Of a DNA stretch of 64,000 nucleotides, positions 45,900 to 57,213 are shown piece after piece. The translations under genes and the position numbers were made by a program. Each line of letters starts with the position of its first letter. Position 1 is the stretch's first letter. The stretch comes from Diogma glabrata (lineage: Eukaryota; Arthropoda; Insecta; Diptera; Cylindrotomidae): positions 387,044,685 through 387,108,684 of the forward strand of contig OY856187.1 in NCBI GenBank assembly GCA_963693315.1. The letters are read 5' to 3'. Below the pieces are notes generated by a model, which ran no database searches, was not told the origin of the DNA, and saw only the letters and a list, made by a program, of their open reading frames with translations.

Positions 45900-47290
45900 T
45901 CGCCGCAAGCAAAATATTTTAAGAAAAGTTGTTTATTCTAAATTAAAATTATAAATTTTCATAAATTTTAAAATAAAAATATGTGGAACAAGTAACCTTT
46001 GACAAAATATTTATTATTTTTTCCAAATTATTGTGTAGCTATGACAACAAATGATAACAACTATTTTAATTGGATAATGAAATTTTGAATTCAAGGGTCG
46101 CTTTAAAAAAATTTTTATTTTTCATAGAATTTAAACAAATACAAATGCTTTTTACTTTTTTGGACGTAGCTATGACAACAAAATAAATAGTTGAAAAGTG
46201 ATACTTTAAAACCGCAAATCACAGTAATAAAGTAACACTTTAATATGTAGGCGAATAAAAACATTTTTAAAATAAATATTAATGCCGTTATATTGTAAGA
46301 ACTAAAAAATGTTAAATTTCTTATTGCGTTGTTTAAAGTATGTTAGTGAACACTCCATTATTGTAATGCAAAAATAAATTACATAATTTATGATATTGTA
46401 ATAAACTTCGTCCAGAATGGGTTAATTTAATTTAATCATAAATAACCAATACGTTCCGCCTAAATGTTTTCTACATTCTATTGCAAAGATGAATTAAAAG
46501 TTAACTCCCATTAACTAATACAAGTTGCATAAATTAATGTAAATTAAATTTGTTTGCATCAATGAATTAAAAGGAGGAGTGGCCTATTGTTTCTAGAAAC
46601 AACTACAGTGGGTACCAGAATATTCTGCTTATTTCTTTTTGAATATAAATAAGCGAACAAAAATAGCAGATAGGAGTTTTTAATTTTGCAATTAAAAGTG
46701 TTTTACAAATATTCGCAAGTATAAGGAATAATCGGTGGTACTTGAGCCTAGGTACTAATAGTAAAAGAATTTGAACTTAGTGGAATAGTAAATACAGATT
46801 TTACGATTCCGAATATTATTGATTCAAATTGTGGAAAAGCGGTCAAGTTTATCGTACATAAATTGGAGACCCTGGAATTTATTGTAAGGAAAAACGGAAG
46901 CTGCTGTAATTTGTTGACAAATAAAGTTTGAGATTCTGTTAACCAAAGATCCGTCTTTTTACTGTCGTATTTGCTCAATAATCGAAAAGAACCAACGAAG
47001 AGTCGTTACAATATTTACGTTTGTTTAATCAAGATTATTAAATACACAATATAATAAAAGTTCGAAAGTTTGCAACTTCAATTAATTGACATGTTTTTGA
47101 ATTGAAGAAGAGATTGGTTGTATACTTGTCGGTTTTCAAAATAATAAGTGGAATAATTTAGATGTTCTAGTTTATGCATACATCAGTTATCATATCGGAA
47201 GATCGAAAATCTAGAGAAAATTCTCTCATTGATAAATCTCTCTGAATCTACTACTGATATATGACGTTATTATATATTAATTTATCAACT
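45900..47290. other. No gene recognised; may include start of a 5' LTR
   Basis: AT-rich sequence leading to the Ty3/gypsy element. The 5' LTR of that element must end at about 47455, but the short 3' LTR remnant (52093-52128) has no visible match here. Its start cannot be placed. Confidence 0.4.
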
Positions 47291-47457
47291 TCATCAAACG
47301 TCAACTCCATCATTCAAGATCATCATCTCCTCATCGCTTTCTCGCCTCAACAGCTCTCAACATTTCTTTCAACTCATCATCTGGATACCTCCAACTACTA
47401 AACAGCAATCAACTCAACTAATCAACTCATCATCTGGATACCTCCAGCTACCAAAAT

Positions 47458-47476
47458 TGGTGACCCCGACGTGATC
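47458..47476 (+). promoter_or_regulatory. Primer-binding site for tRNA-Trp
   Basis: TGGTGACCCCGACGTGATC is complementary to the 3' end of tRNA-Trp including CCA. It sets the end of the 5' LTR within a few bases upstream. Confidence 0.85.
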
Positions 47477-47665
47477 AGAATCATTCCAGGTAATTTTTTC
47501 TTTTATTTTTTAAATCAGGAGTTGATTAAATAAATTTCGTTTTATTGATATAAACATTTTTTTTTTGGGAAATACATTATAAATATTTTTCTTATCTTAT
47601 CTCACGATGCGTTTTGTCAAAGAATTTTTTTTGTTTTTGTAACTTTATCGGTTGCGATCTGCGGG

Positions 47666-48824
47666 TTGGTTATCGCGAACCAACGCGCCTTGGAATTTTT
47701 ATTGGCTGCAACATTATTTTACCTGGTTGTCGTCCTCCTTACCCGCTTCAGTAACGGATGTAATTTTCCGGTGGTGTCTGCGAGCGACCCACCCAATTTA
47801 ATCGAACTTGAACAGGAACAAGCTGCTCAGACCTTCACGGTAACGCAAGAGCAGCTTGACCAGATGTTAGATGAACGGATGGGAGCTGCATTTGCCAGAA
47901 TACAACTCCATCAAACATCTGCCTCTTCACCTACTCCTTCCTATTCAAAACCGCCACCTGCAAGTTCGGTTGAAATACTTTCTCCAGCATCCGCTTCCCA
48001 AATTAACGCTAATACCCCAAAAGTCCCCCCCGTTTGGTCTGATAAACCAAAACTTTGGTTAATGATGCTTGAGGGCCAATTCTCTCTGGGCAACATTAAG
48101 TTCCAGCAAGCCAAGTACGGTTATGTACTTGGTGTCATAACGCCGCATCTTGCTACGCTGGTAAGAGACATTATTTCCCAACCAGATACGGTTAACCCAT
48201 ATGATAAGCTTAAAGAGGCTCTTCTAGACCGCTTATCAAGCAGCCCTTCTGATCGCTTACGCAACGTGCTCCGCGGTATGGAACTTGGGGATAAAAAGCC
48301 CTCGGGATTTAACTGCTGAATCTCAAGGTCTCGTTACAGAGAAAATGTTGAAAATTCTTTGGGAGGATTAACTCCCACAGGCTGTGCGTACCGCTATCGC
48401 CGTAGTCAAGGCTGACTTGCCAAAGACTGCTGAGATAGCCAACAGAATTTTTGCCACATTATTTGGTCCTAATCCTTTCGCTCCTTCTTCTTCTTCCTCC
48501 AGTGAGGACAAGGTCTGGGCTCTGCGATATCAAGAATTGCAGACCCAACACGCACAGCTGCTGAATGCCTTGCAGCACAAATCTTCTTCTCGACCCTTCC
48601 CTAGTAGTCGGAGTAGATCCAGGAATCAAAACGACTATAACAATTTTCGGCATAATCGCCCCAATCGCTCTAATCAATCTTCCGCGCGACCTCGTTCCAA
48701 GTCGCGCACTCAAATGTTCGATGGTATATGTTATTACCATCACACTAACGGGGATAACATACGCAGATGTGACCCCGATTGCAAATTATATTGCCCAAAA
48801 TTTTCTTCTCCAAAAAACTTTTAA
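47666..48824 (+). pseudogene. CsRn1-like Gag, frameshifted
   Basis: The start at 47666 gives a hydrophobic stretch not expected in Gag, so the real start may be internal (for example Met at ~47859). Capsid-like sequence includes KVPPVWSDKPKLWLMMLEGQ and LKEALLDRLSSSPSDRLRN. The frame is lost near 48297 (stop at 48317). It resumes with LTAESQGLVTEKML, has a TAA at 48368, and then runs to 48824. Near the C-terminus CYYHHTNGDNIRRCDPDC is the clade's characteristic Cys-His-Cys-Cys motif. A Ser/Arg-rich stretch precedes it. Confidence 0.8.
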
Positions 48825-48825
48825 G

Positions 48826-51800
48826 CTCATCACATGAGGCGGCGTGTGATGATACCTTCTCTAAACTACGTCTCTTGACTGACGACAATTCTTGGTTGAC
48901 ACAGGTGCTGAAGTGTCAGTTCTCCTCGCAACTACAGAGGAAAAACTCTCGAGAAAATCACTCTCTACGCTGCTAACGGTACTCCTGTTAGTACATATGG
49001 TAACAAAATTCTAACTTTAAACATTGGTCTCAGACGTGTGTTCTGTCAGACCTTTGTTATCGCCAATGTTACCATCCCTATTCTTGGAGCTGGTTTCTTG
49101 AACAAGTATGGTCTCCTAGTGGACGTTAAAAATCGACGCCTCGTGTTCACTCTCGCCAAAATCTGCACTTCTTCAACGCTCTCGCTAACAACCATCAATA
49201 ATGATACGGTTGATATTCAAATTAGAGGTATCCTTAACAATTTTAAGGGTATCACTTCTCCACATGACCTAGCTAAGCTGGTCAAACATAACGTGACTCA
49301 TGCTCACGGTCCTCCCGTCACTTGTAAGTACCGACGATTAGCTCCTGACAAATTGGCCATCGCCAAGACGGAATTCGACATTATGTTGTCGCAAGGCATT
49401 TGCCGACCGTCAAACAGCCCTTGGTCCTCTCCTCTCCACCTCGCCAAAAAGAAGAATGGCGAGTGGAGACCTTGCGGTGACTACCGCTCTCTTAACAATG
49501 TCACTATTCCTGATAAATATCCTATTCCACATATTCAGAATTTTTCGCATCAACTTCATGGATGCAAATATTTCTCCACTATCGATCTCGTCCGCGCATA
49601 TCATCAGATTCCTATTGATGAGCGCGATATTGCAAAAACTGCAATTTTAACTCCGTTCGGGCTCTTCTAATTCGTGCGAATGACTTTCGGATTGCGGAAT
49701 CTTTCCAACGGCTTATGCATTCCCTTCTCCGAGACCTAAATTTCTGTTTCATCAACATAGATGACCTCCTTATTGCTTCTGAAACCTTTGAGGAACACCT
49801 CAAACATCTTAGGAATGTTTTTGAGCGTCTTTCCGACGCTGGTCTCATTATCAACGTTGATAAATGCAACTTTGTTAAACCAACGTTGACTTTCTCGGAC
49901 ATTCCATTGATTCAACTGGAATCAAACCTACTCCTGAACGTGTTGAAGCTATCAATCGTTTCGAACGTCCCAAAACAGTAATGCAACCTCGTCGTTTTCT
50001 CGGAATGATTAACTTCTACTGCCGATTCATTCCTCACGCTGGTGGCAATCATGCCATTCTCAACGATTTTCTTAAAGGTTCCAAAAAGAATGACAAACGT
50101 GTCATTCAATGGTCCGAAGACGCCATTCAAGCCTTCGACTTATGCAAGAGGCAACTTAGTGAGGCAACAATTCTTTCTCACCCCTCACACTCTGCCTAAC
50201 TTGCCGTTATGGTCGACGCTTCTGACAAGGCACTTGGTGCCGTTGTTCAACAAAAAATAACGATTGTTGGATACCACTTAGTTTCTTCTCTCTGCGACCC
50301 AATAAAACGCAACAGAAATACAGCGCTTATGATCGCGAACTCCTTGCAGCTTACTCTGCAATTAAACATTTCCGGTATCTCCTTGAAGGTAGAATCTTCA
50401 CTATTTTCACCGATTATAAGCCACTCATTTACGCTTTGTCGCATAATCCTGCCAAAGCTAGTCCTCGCCAACTCCGTCATCTTGATTTTATTAGTCAATT
50501 TACGACTGATACTCGCCACATTTCTGGAATTGATAATGTAGTTGCCAACACACTTTCTCGTGTTGAGCAAATATCAATTCCCAAAAATATTAACTACGAC
50601 GAAATTGCTGACGCTCAGTTTAACGATAACGAACTAAAAGAATTAGTGGACACTAGTCCCACACTTCAATTCCGTTCCTTTCCATTATCGTTTGGCAATT
50701 CTAGTGCCAAAACATTTTTGTGTGATACTTCTTCTGGTAATCCACAACCTTTTATTCCAAAGCAATTTCGTTAATCTGTTTTCGAAAGTCTCCATAATTT
50801 ATCTCACCCAGGAGTCCACAGTTCTGTCAAACTTCTTTCTGAAAAAGTCATTTGGCCATCCATTTAAAAGGATGTACGACAAATGGCACAGAACTGCCTG
50901 GCTTGCCAAAAGGCAAATGTTTCTCGCCATACTCAATATCCTTTAGGTAATTATCCTCAAACTTCTCAACGATTGTTCGAGATTCATATGGACATTATTG
51001 GTCCACTTCCTACCTCTGAGGACAAACGTTATTGTGTCACTATTATTGACCGTTATACTCGATGGCCTAAAGCCATTCCTATCTCGGATATTACAGCTGC
51101 AACGGTAGCGTCAGCTCTCTAATTCCAATTGGATTGCTCGCTTCGGAGTACCTTCAGTAATCGTCACTGATCAGGGCTCCCAATTCGAATCCAATGTCTT
51201 TAACGAGTTGTCAAAACTTATGGGTTTAGAACGTAAACGTACAACTAGTTACAATCCTAAATGTAACGGACTAATTGAACGTTGGCACCGAACTCTTAAA
51301 TCCGCGATAATGACCTACGACAGAACGGACTGGACACGAAAATTACCGTCAATACTACTTGGCTTACGAACCACTTTCCCTGAAGATTTCCAATCTTCAT
51401 CAGCTGAGCTCGTCTACGGTACTAACATACGTCTTCCCGGCGAATTCTTCAGCCAAAATTCTAACTCCCCTCCACAATCTGATTTCGTTTCACAGTTAAA
51501 ACAACATTTTACTCACCTTCGTCCATCTACTGCGTCAAGACACACTTATCCTAATGTTTTCGTCTCCAAAAATCTCCAGCCTTGCTCGCATGTCTTCTTA
51601 CGTACTGACTTAGTACGTAAATCATTACAACCTCCATACGAAGGTGCATTTAAAGTCAACAGCCGCGATGACAAAAATTTCGTTATTGACCGTAAAGGTA
51701 AACAAATTCGAGTTTTCATCGACAGATTAAAACCTTGCTTTAGGGAACAATCTGAAGATGACTCAACTCAAAACTCACCTACTTTGAGTACTAATCTCAG

Positions 51801-52044
51801 TCGCGTAGACGAAACTTCGTCTTCTGCAGATATTGTCCATCCTACTTCTTCGGACACATTCCAGTCTTTTCCTTCTACCTCCGCAGAAACAAGGCAACGC
51901 GACGCTAAGGCAACTGTATCACCTAAAAGGGTTAGATTTAATCCCATTCCTCAAACTCTGATATTCCATCCTGCATCCACAATTACGCGAGCACGTCGAG
52001 CCACTCGTACCCCTACTCGTTTCCTTCGTGCTCTAGCACAATAA
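48826..52044 (+). pseudogene. CsRn1-like Pol (PR-RT-RH-IN), multiply broken
   Basis: Protease: [13 protein letters not shown] (~48889), with the catalytic DTG intact. [38 protein letters not shown] and [15 protein letters not shown], then a TAA at 49668 and a small deletion near MTFGLRN (~49695). INIDDLLIAS carries the two catalytic Asp. After a shift (~49905) RFLGMINFYCRF follows, then a TAA at ~50197. RNase H: MVDASDKALGAVVQQ, then a shift, then FTDYKPLIYAL in another frame. Integrase: an H-H-C-C zinc module with stops at 50772 and 50864. The catalytic set is D in HMDIIGPLP, D in VTDQGSQFE and E in GLIERWHR, with a frameshift near 51120. The C-terminal 278 codons (51208-52044) are open. The element is inactive in itself. 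Confidence 0.85.
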
Positions 52045-52078
52045 TTTTCTCTTTATATCGTCCCATCTTCGATGGCAC

Positions 52079-52128
52079 TAGGGGGGGGGGAGTGTTGTGG
52101 CGAACATCAAAATTAAAAATTTTAAAAT
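52079..52128 (+). promoter_or_regulatory. Polypurine tract and truncated 3' LTR
   Basis: A-GGGGGGGGGG-AG immediately precedes TGTTGTGGCG, a typical LTR start with TG. Only 36 bp of LTR remain before another element's LTR begins at 52129. Confidence 0.75.
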
Positions 52129-52248
52129 TGTAAATAAACACATCTGTTCTTGACTATGAATATGGAATGGAATGAATGTATTTCAATTAGGGTTACCATA
52201 AGTACAATTTCAATGGATTCTATATAATGCAATTACATGGACATGACA
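52129..52248 (-). repeat. Mag-like 3' LTR, ~120 bp
   Basis: On the minus strand it begins TGTCATGTCCATGTAATTGC and ends GTGTTTATTTACA (TG…CA). It is preceded by a polypurine tract, AAAAGGGGGAAA (52250-52262). Its last ~50 bp match 55830-55880. Confidence 0.8.
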
Positions 52249-52262
52249 GTTTCCCCCTTTTA

Positions 52263-52710
52263 ATTTAATTCAATTACAATTATCATTTATCAAAATTAAT
52301 CCAAAAGTTAAATGCAAAAGTATAATAAACTGTATTAATAAAATGACTGAAGGTTTATTCCCCTTTTTTTTATCTACTTGTTATTTGAACATAACAGAAC
52401 TTTGTACGTTAAAATTTTCTTAGGCCTTAACTTTCGTTTTGATATTTGTTGTTCCGGAGTCGACGCAGTCTCTGTAACGATTTCAGTTTCCCCTTCTCTT
52501 GAGAGGGGAATGTATTGGTTGGAAATCTTCAGATGGCCTTGATTCATTTAGTTGTACGTCGATGTTATTTGGTACTTGATAAGTACTGATGTCATCTGGT
52601 ATGATTTCCTGATTTGCGCTTATATTGTATGTATTGCGCTTATATTGTATTATATTGTACGCTTCGGTCGTTGTATTTTGGATCCCAATCGATGCATCTG
52701 GTCAATATGT
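52263..52710. other. 3' untranslated part of the Mag-like element
   Basis: No coding signal was seen between the end of integrase and the polypurine tract. GCGCTTATATTGTAT is duplicated near 52616 and 52636. Confidence 0.4.
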
Positions 52711-52715
52711 CGTTT

Positions 52716-53230
52716 CTAAGCCCGGCCATCATCCAGGTGAACCATGTAGTGTAAGTTACCCAGCACTTGGATTACTGTACCAAATAAATATTTCTCATCG
52801 CCGTAGTAATTTCGTACCGAAACGCGATCGTCGATGTTGAACGTTCTTACTTTAATTTCAGAGTTTTTGCTCTGAATTATATGTTGTTTTTGTTTCAGCA
52901 TCATAATGTCTAAACGTGACCGAATTTGACGGTTGAACATTCGAAATGATAGTAATTCATCCGTAGATGCATGCGGAGTATGTCGATTGTTCAACAATAT
53001 TTTCGCTAACTCTTTGTTGATGTCAGATCGGATGCACTTAATAGTCTTTAGTTTATTCTTGAATGTTTGGGTGTTTCCTTTTTGCCTGACCATTCGTCGC
53101 TGAATTTGTGTCGTATTCCATTCAAGGACAAGAATTGTTCGTATTCAATTGATGTAAATTGCGGTCCGTTGTCACTAACCAACACTTCTGGTATTCCGAA
53201 TCTTGAAAAAAATGTCCCAACATCGTTCAA
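52716..53230 (-). pseudogene. Mag-like integrase, C-terminal half
   Basis: The first piece (53230-53048) has FGIPEVLVSDNGPQFTS with the second catalytic Asp. A frame change follows, and the second piece (53093-52716) holds the region after the catalytic Glu: NNRHTPHASTDELLSFRMFN, DDRVSVRNYYGDEKY and a short SH3-like end. The zinc module and first Asp are not seen; only ~130 bp separate this piece from RNase H, so a deletion is likely. Confidence 0.75.
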
Positions 53231-53364
53231 TCGTATTCGTTGTTGTAATATTCGGAATAACTTGAGCTTCGGGCCATTTGGTTTAAGCGTCGATTAAGGT
53301 GAAAAAAATTTCCCATGAATGGACCCGTGAAATTGACGTGTACTCGATTGCATCTCGTTTGCAT

Positions 53365-53880
53365 CTAGCTAATTTCTTCGATTTTCTTATGCATATCCGG
53401 GACTGGTAATCTTGATAATGCATCGGCGTTGCAATGATCAGCTGATTTTCTCAACTGGATTTTGTAATCAAATGGTTGCAAAAAAACTGCATAATGTTGC
53501 ATTCTTGTCGCAGTCAACGTAGGCAATTCTTTTCTTGGTGTAAGTATCTGTGTAAGTGGTTCGTTGTCCGTAATCAAAATGAATCTTCGAGCATCGACGT
53601 ACTGGTAAAATTTGCGTATGTCAAAGATAATCGCGTATGCTTCACGGTCGATTTGTGTATATCTTTGTTGAACTGGCGATAATATTTCTGACGCAAATTG
53701 TATCTGTCTTTCCGTGCCGTCAGGGTAGATGTGATCCAGTACTGCACCAACAACAACTGGAATTGCATCGATAGCTATCACTAATGGCAATGTAGGATCG
53801 TAATGTGCCATTATGTATTTGTTTTTATGTTTGACGCTTAACATCTTGGAATGATTTTTTACAGTCATCATCCCACACAA
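53365..53880 (-). pseudogene. Mag-like RNase H domain
   Basis: IAIDAIPVVVGAVL corresponds to the first catalytic Asp block (usually DASPxGxGAVL). YTQIDREAYAIIFDIRKFYQ carries the Glu, LITDNEPLTQIL the second Asp and HCNADALSRLP the last. All four acidic positions appear present. The frame overlaps the preceding RT frame by ~55 bp, so a frameshift separates them. Confidence 0.8.
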
Positions 53881-54871
53881 ACTTTACCTTATCCTTCAGT
53901 AAATTATTCAACGGATAAAGCGTTATGCTGAGATTTTCGAAGAATCTTCCGTAGAAGCTTACCAGTCCAGTGAAAGCACGAATTTCATATTTGGATGTAG
54001 GCTCTGGCATTTTCATTATTGCTTCAATTTTTGACTGCATTTTGTGTATACCATTTCGATCAATCTTGTAGCCACAGCACTCAATTTCCGAAGACAGGAA
54101 TTCATATTTTTCGAAATTTACTCGCATATTTGTGCAGACGTGATAAACCTTCTTCAAGTCTCTATTCACTTCATCGCTTGGTGCTTTGATGATACCATTA
54201 ATTTACAAATCATATAGTTCTCGTTCAACTGCAGCACGTAATGCAAAAGGCAATTTTCTCGCTTTAACAAAAACTAGTTGTACGTTGTCACGTAACAGAA
54301 TACGAGCCTGAACATCTCTAATTTTTCCCAATGACTTTTCGAAAACGGATGAATATTTCTGTTTCAGTTGTTCTGATTTGATTTGAGTTTGCTTCGCTTG
54401 AACTGAAGAAACAAGCTGTACATTTTCCGACGCATTCAGAGTTTGATTCCAATCTAATTTCAAATTTTGCAACCATTCACGTCCCAGTAACGGTTTGCGA
54501 TTCGATTCGACCACGTACATTTTCAATTTTTGACAATCAATACCAGAATCAACACTGACCGTAAAATACCCGAGTACTTTTATTTCGCCTCCACAATAGC
54601 TAACCACTTTGGTTTTAGTAGCAAGCAATTTTTCGTTCCAAAAATGTCTTTTCTTGTCATCGTGATTGATTATCGTTACAGGAGAACCACTATCGATTTC
54701 GAAACCTGAAACGAAATTGTTAACATTAAGATTAATGAAAATTTTTGAATGATCATTTGAATTTAAAAAATTCTCAGAAATGTTTAAAACTTCTTCAATG
54801 TTCTCAATAGATGTTTCGGCGTCATCGATGAAATTTGTAGAACGGTCGTCTTTCCTCGCTTTGAAACACAC
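53825..54871 (-). pseudogene. Mag-like protease and RT with the palm deleted
   Basis: The protease shows FEIDSGSPVTIIN (DSG in place of DTG) and LLGREWLQNL. The RT begins ARKLPFALRAAVERELYDL and then meets a TAA (54203). About ten codons later the sequence is already past the active site (APSDEMNRDLKKVYHVCTNM), then CGYKIDRNGIHKMQSKIEAI and RAFTGLVSFYGRF. Roughly 140-160 residues are missing, including the YxDD box. The deletion is inferred by comparison with the family's usual order. Confidence 0.8.
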
Positions 54872-54874
54872 AGA

Positions 54875-55610
54875 TCAAATATGCCCCTTGACATTACAAA
54901 ATGAACACACCGAACATTTATGCGAACACTTATTCGCCCGATGATCCTTTTTCCCGCAACGAAAACAGGAACCTTTTTGATCGTACTGGTTCTTTTTCAC
55001 GTCTGGCTCCGTTTTTGAACTAGTTTTCTTTACATTTCGCTGACGAATGTAATTTAAAGGTTGTTTCAATCCCTTCGTCTGTTGTATTTCAGCTCCGCCT
55101 TTTGCAGAGAGCTCCATCGCCTTTGCTGTAGCAAGCGCATTTTCTAACTTCAATTCTGTCGTTTTCAGCAGCCGATTCTGTATTCTACCACTTCGTAGAT
55201 CAAACACAAATTGATTTCGCAACGCTGTATTCAAGTATGTTCCGAACTTACAATTAATTGCTAGTTTTTAACACGAAATCAAAAACTTTTCAACGGATTC
55301 GTCATCAGCTTGCTTTCGAAGATGATATCGATAATTTTTCAATATTTCTAATGGTTTGGGATCGTATACTTTTTTCAAAATTTCGATTATTTCATCGTAC
55401 GTTTTTGCTTTTGGTTTTGCTGGAACTAGTTTGTCCGGCAGAACATCATATGCTTCTTGCCCCATGTAGTGTAGCAGTAAGTGTAGTTTTTTTTCTTTTT
55501 CCGTTGCAACAATTAGCATTGCTCCTTCAAAACGTTCCGCCCATCGTGTAAACGTCGTTTTGAATTTGTCGAATTTTTCAAAAATTTCAAAAATACGAAA
55601 AAGTAAACGT
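54875..55610 (-). pseudogene. Mag-like Gag with two Cys motifs
   Basis: Minus strand: a FTRWAERFEGAML region upstream of 55519, then LHLLLHYMGQEAYDVLP and YDEIIEILKKVYDPKP. After a TAA at 55268 the frame continues FGTYLNTALRNQFVFDLRSG and ends with CFRCGKKDHRANKC, followed by CSVCSFCNVKGHI. The first is a CCHC knuckle. The second is a partial motif cut by a stop at 54875. Gag packages the RNA into particles. Confidence 0.8.
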
Positions 55611-55829
55611 TAGTAAACGTTAATTTGAAGGTTATGTGTCCAATCAATTTTTTTTAAACGTTAATTTTGAGGTTATGTTTTCACTCAAAATTCGTAAAAC
55701 AAATTCTAATTTTCAATTTTTTTGTAGATTTTAATTAATATTTCAAGTGGATTTCAACAAATTTAATTTAAATCAATATTTATTTCTTTTTTAAATCCCA
55801 TTTTCCGTCGCCACTATTTTATTCTTACT

Positions 55830-55880
55830 TGTAAGTAAACACATCTCTTCTTGACTATGAACATAGAATAATGAAATGTA
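55830..55880 (-). repeat. Mag-like 5' LTR, truncated
   Basis: TGTAAGTAAACACATCTCTT and TTGACTATGAACATAGAAT match the 52129 LTR with about 85-90 percent identity. Similarity ends near 55880, where LINE sequence begins. Confidence 0.75.
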
Positions 55881-56180
55881 GGTGGAACTCTTCACCTGTT
55901 CCAAATGCCAGTTTGGTGATCAACCCTACTTGTTGTGTTTCCGACTTCGATCTTAGTCGTTAAGAGTGGACCAGACTTAATTGTTTCAGAACAACACATG
56001 ACCTGATAAACAAGTGGAGCTTATATCCCTCACTTTTATATATGTGTGGACTTATTCAAACAACGAACCACATAGTGAATGAATGCCCCTTACTCCAATT
56101 CAATGGCGGTATAAACAAGTTAAATAAGGTTCCTGTAGAAGACGTTAATTATTTGAGAGATTTGGTTGTGGACTTGTGAT
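55881..56180 (+). pseudogene. LINE ORF2 C-terminal tail
   Basis: The plus-strand frame FDLSR, TAA, EWTRLNCFRTTHDLINKW is followed by MCGLIQTTNHIVNECPLLQF, then GGINKLNKVPVEDVNYLRDL and a stop at 56178. The order matches the C-terminus of the LINE at 26961-27605: DLPRHTWTTLNRIRTNHG, then a Cys/His motif CxCG…H…C, then WIDSLDV. Only the last ~85 codons remain. Confidence 0.7.
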
Positions 56181-56805
56181 TTTGTAAACATTTTTTTTTG
56201 AAGTAAAACTTCTTTAGGCGCGTTATGAGAATTTTGCAACGGAAGTTTAAAAAACGAATATAATATTCGGCAAATATACGATACAATCCGATTATGACAA
56301 ACATATTTTAAATATGCACTGGTTTTTGGTGCATTATAGAGATAGTTCATATTTTTCGATGCTTAAAAATTTAACAGAAATTCAATTAAAAAAACATAAT
56401 TTTGAATTAAATTTAATGATTTTTAATCCGAATTTTCGGAGTATTTTAATTTAATTTAATATCAGTTTTCAAAATATTATATGTCTGCTCCATTTTTGTT
56501 TACAATGGATGCTTAGACTCGTTTTTTTATTAATATAAAATTGGCAGCATACTTGGCTTTTTTAAAGGCAGAGAAATAAGTTGTCGCAAATCTTGGTAAA
56601 TGGCATATATCATGAAACATATAAAATGACAAAAAGAACCGTTTTGAAATTTGAGCAAAATCGAATAACTGGTTCAGGAATGGAAGCATGTCTGGTGGAT
56701 CTTTTTGGTTTGTATGGTCAAGTCATTCATTTGTTCATTTGTTATTATATTTTTTATTCACTTATTCAGTCTCGTACTAAATTTTATATGAGTTGGATGT
56801 GTGGA
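56181..56805. other. No gene recognised
   Basis: AT-rich spacer before the minisatellite; a frame at 56581-56811 has no recognised domain. Confidence 0.4.
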
Positions 56806-56811
56806 TTGTAG

Positions 56812-57095
56812 ATGGTGGTCATGGTGTGGTCATGGTGGTCATTGTGGTCATGGTGGTCATGGTACTCATGGTGGTAAAAGGTTATGGTGGTCATAGTGGT
56901 AATGGTGATCACGGTGTTCACGGTGGTCATGGTGGTCATGGTGGTCATGGTGGTCATGGTGATCATGGTGGCCATGGTGGTCATGGTGGTCATGGTAGTC
57001 ATGGTGGTAATGGTGGTCACGGTGGTCATGGTGGTCATGGTGTTCACGGTGATCATGATGGTCATGATGGTGTCACGGTGGTCATGGTGGTCATT
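56812..57095. repeat. GGTGGTCAT minisatellite
   Basis: About 30 tandem nonamers GGTGGTCAT form the array, with variants GGTGATCAC, GGTGTTCAC, GGTAGTCAT and GGTGGTAAT. All reading frames stay open through it (Gly-Gly-His, Val-Val-Met and, on the other strand, Thr-Met-Thr repeats), which explains the long low-complexity frames here. Confidence 0.95.
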
Positions 57096-57213
57096 GTTTT
57101 TAGAGCTTGCATCCTGGGCTTTCCCAGGCGGGAAAAAATATTTGCGTTGATTAAATTTGTTTTGTTAAATAGAAAAATTAGTGCGTGCAATCTTTGCACG
57201 CGTTTGAAATAAA

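Larger units (their letters stand above)
47458..52128 (+). mobile_element. Ty3/gypsy LTR retrotransposon, CsRn1-like, broken
   Basis: The element runs on the plus strand: primer-binding site (47458-47476), gag, protease, RT, RNase H and integrase, then a polypurine tract (52079-52092) and the first 36 bp of a 3' LTR (TGTTGTGGCGAACATC at 52093). A tRNA-Trp primer, an unusual gag Cys/His motif in place of a standard zinc knuckle and a GPY/F-like C-terminus of the integrase (LQPPYEGAFKV, then RVFIDRLKPCF) are known marks of the CsRn1 clade. At least eight stops and frameshifts are present. The 3' LTR is cut off by a second retrotransposon at 52129. Confidence 0.85.
52129..55880 (-). mobile_element. 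Ty3/gypsy LTR retrotransposon, Mag-like, decayed
   Basis: This minus-strand element runs between a complete ~120-bp LTR (52129-52248) and a partial LTR (55830-~55880). Between them lie gag (55610-54875), protease (54871-54203), the RT thumb (54169-53825), RNase H (53880-53365) and integrase (53230-52716). The two zinc-knuckle-like Cys motifs of Gag, the short LTRs and the LLGREWL sequence after the protease are typical of Mag-lineage elements. The RT palm with its catalytic aspartates is missing. A possible primer site on the minus strand, TGGCGACGGAAAATGGGA, lies ~16 bp inside the LTR (55796-55813). It was apparently inserted in the 3' LTR of the CsRn1-like element. Confidence 0.8.

Noticed and set aside
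46560..47455. Matching 5' LTR of the CsRn1-like element
   Set aside because: The only part of the 3' LTR available (TGTTGTGGCGAACATC onward) has no visible match here, so a start could not be set.
52625..52840. Plus-strand 71-codon frame with a hydrophobic start resembling a signal peptide
   Set aside because: It overlaps the Mag-like integrase end on the other strand and its 3' UTR; no independent support.
56793..57212. Long Gly/His-rich or Val/Met-rich protein frames on both strands
   Set aside because: They are produced by a GGTGGTCAT minisatellite, which is open in all frames; no start context or domain supports a protein.
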